A DNA stretch of 64,000 bases from Cacajao melanocephalus (Eukaryota; Chordata; Mammalia; Primates; Pitheciidae). Shown here piece after piece: positions 63,850 through 64,000 of this stretch. Within the stretch, counting starts at the first letter, position 1; each line of letters starts with the position of its first letter. The translations under genes and the position numbers were made by a program. The notes below the pieces were generated by a model. That model was given only the letters and a program-made list of their open reading frames with translations. It was not told the DNA's origin and did no database searches. The stretch spans positions 28,210-92,209 of the forward strand of contig CAUYLG010005252.1 of the NCBI GenBank assembly GCA_963573385.1, given 5' to 3'.

Positions 63850-64000
63850 CCGTGATGAAGAGAATGAATCCAAGCTGGAAAATACTCTTCAGGATATTAT
63901 CCAGGAAAACTTCCCCAATCTAGCAAGGCAGGCCAATATTCAAGTCCAGGAAATACAGAGAACACCACAAAGATATTCCTCAAGAAGAGCAACCCCAAGG
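63850..64000 (+). mobile_element. L1 LINE fragment (ORF1 part), cut by window edge
   Basis: From about 63862 one open frame reads SKLENTLQDIIQENFPNLAR and then QEIQRTPQRYSSRRATPR, the L1 ORF1p segment at the join of coiled coil and RNA-recognition domain. It starts abruptly 30 bp after an Alu and continues past 64000, so I cannot tell whether it is a full element or a fragment. Confidence 0.9.

Larger units (their letters stand above)
59234..64000 (+). other. DCP1B: DCP1B intron 1, 5' part
   Basis: Begins with donor GTGCGT and extends beyond the window; I found no sequence encoding DCP1B residues 51 onward. The first 250 bp are GC-rich, including a run of 12 G at 59285-59296. 59600-61590 and 61910-63525 are AT-rich unique-looking sequence with a 40-bp tandem duplication at 62041-62106. 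Confidence 0.85.

Overview
This is primate genomic DNA, most likely human. Thirteen Alu elements, a young-looking L1 3' end, many MIR and L2 copies, MaLR LTRs and hAT/Tigger DNA transposons all point that way. Two real gene ends are visible. On the minus strand, 8618-8666 encodes the 16-residue alternative N-terminus (exon 1b) of the L-type calcium channel subunit Cav1.2 (CACNA1C), followed by a perfect splice donor. On the plus strand, 59084-59233 encodes the first 50 residues of the mRNA-decapping cofactor DCP1B, also followed by a splice donor. In the human genome these are head-to-head neighbours on chromosome 12p13.33, so the window is probably the reverse complement of that chromosome.

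Layout: 1-8617 is the start of CACNA1C intron 1. About 7880-9800 is a large CpG island that holds the CACNA1C exon 1b leader and promoter, with a perfect CRE palindrome, a 15-bp tandem repeat and a G-rich tract nearby. About 9800-58650 is intergenic relative to these two promoters, although longer CACNA1C transcripts starting outside the window could cross it as intron. It is mainly transposon fossils, plus one 5'-truncated KRT18 retrocopy with a poly(A) tract and perfect target-site duplication (50298-50693). A small GC-rich island at about 26690-26870 contains a consensus CTCF motif. About 58650-59083 is the TATA-less DCP1B promoter with an RFX X-box. 59234-64000 is the start of DCP1B intron 1, and the right edge runs into an L1 ORF1 fragment.

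Repeats are unevenly spread. I see no Alu in the first 27.7 kb, which contains the CACNA1C promoter, and 13 in the remaining 36 kb. Two consensus CTCF motifs lie on either side of the CACNA1C promoter in divergent orientation (4903-4917 minus, 26807-26821 plus), which would suit a domain boundary.

I found no prokaryotic genes, CRISPR array, tRNA or rRNA gene, and no convincing undescribed biological system. The best leads are regulatory (divergent CTCF motifs, uORFs in both leaders, the X-box) and evolutionary (the KRT18 retrocopy whose reading frame is intact, and a roughly 2-kb hAT transposon fossil ending beside the DCP1B promoter). Repeat family names come from recognition of consensus sequence from memory, not from a search, and repeat boundaries are approximate unless a target-site duplication is stated.
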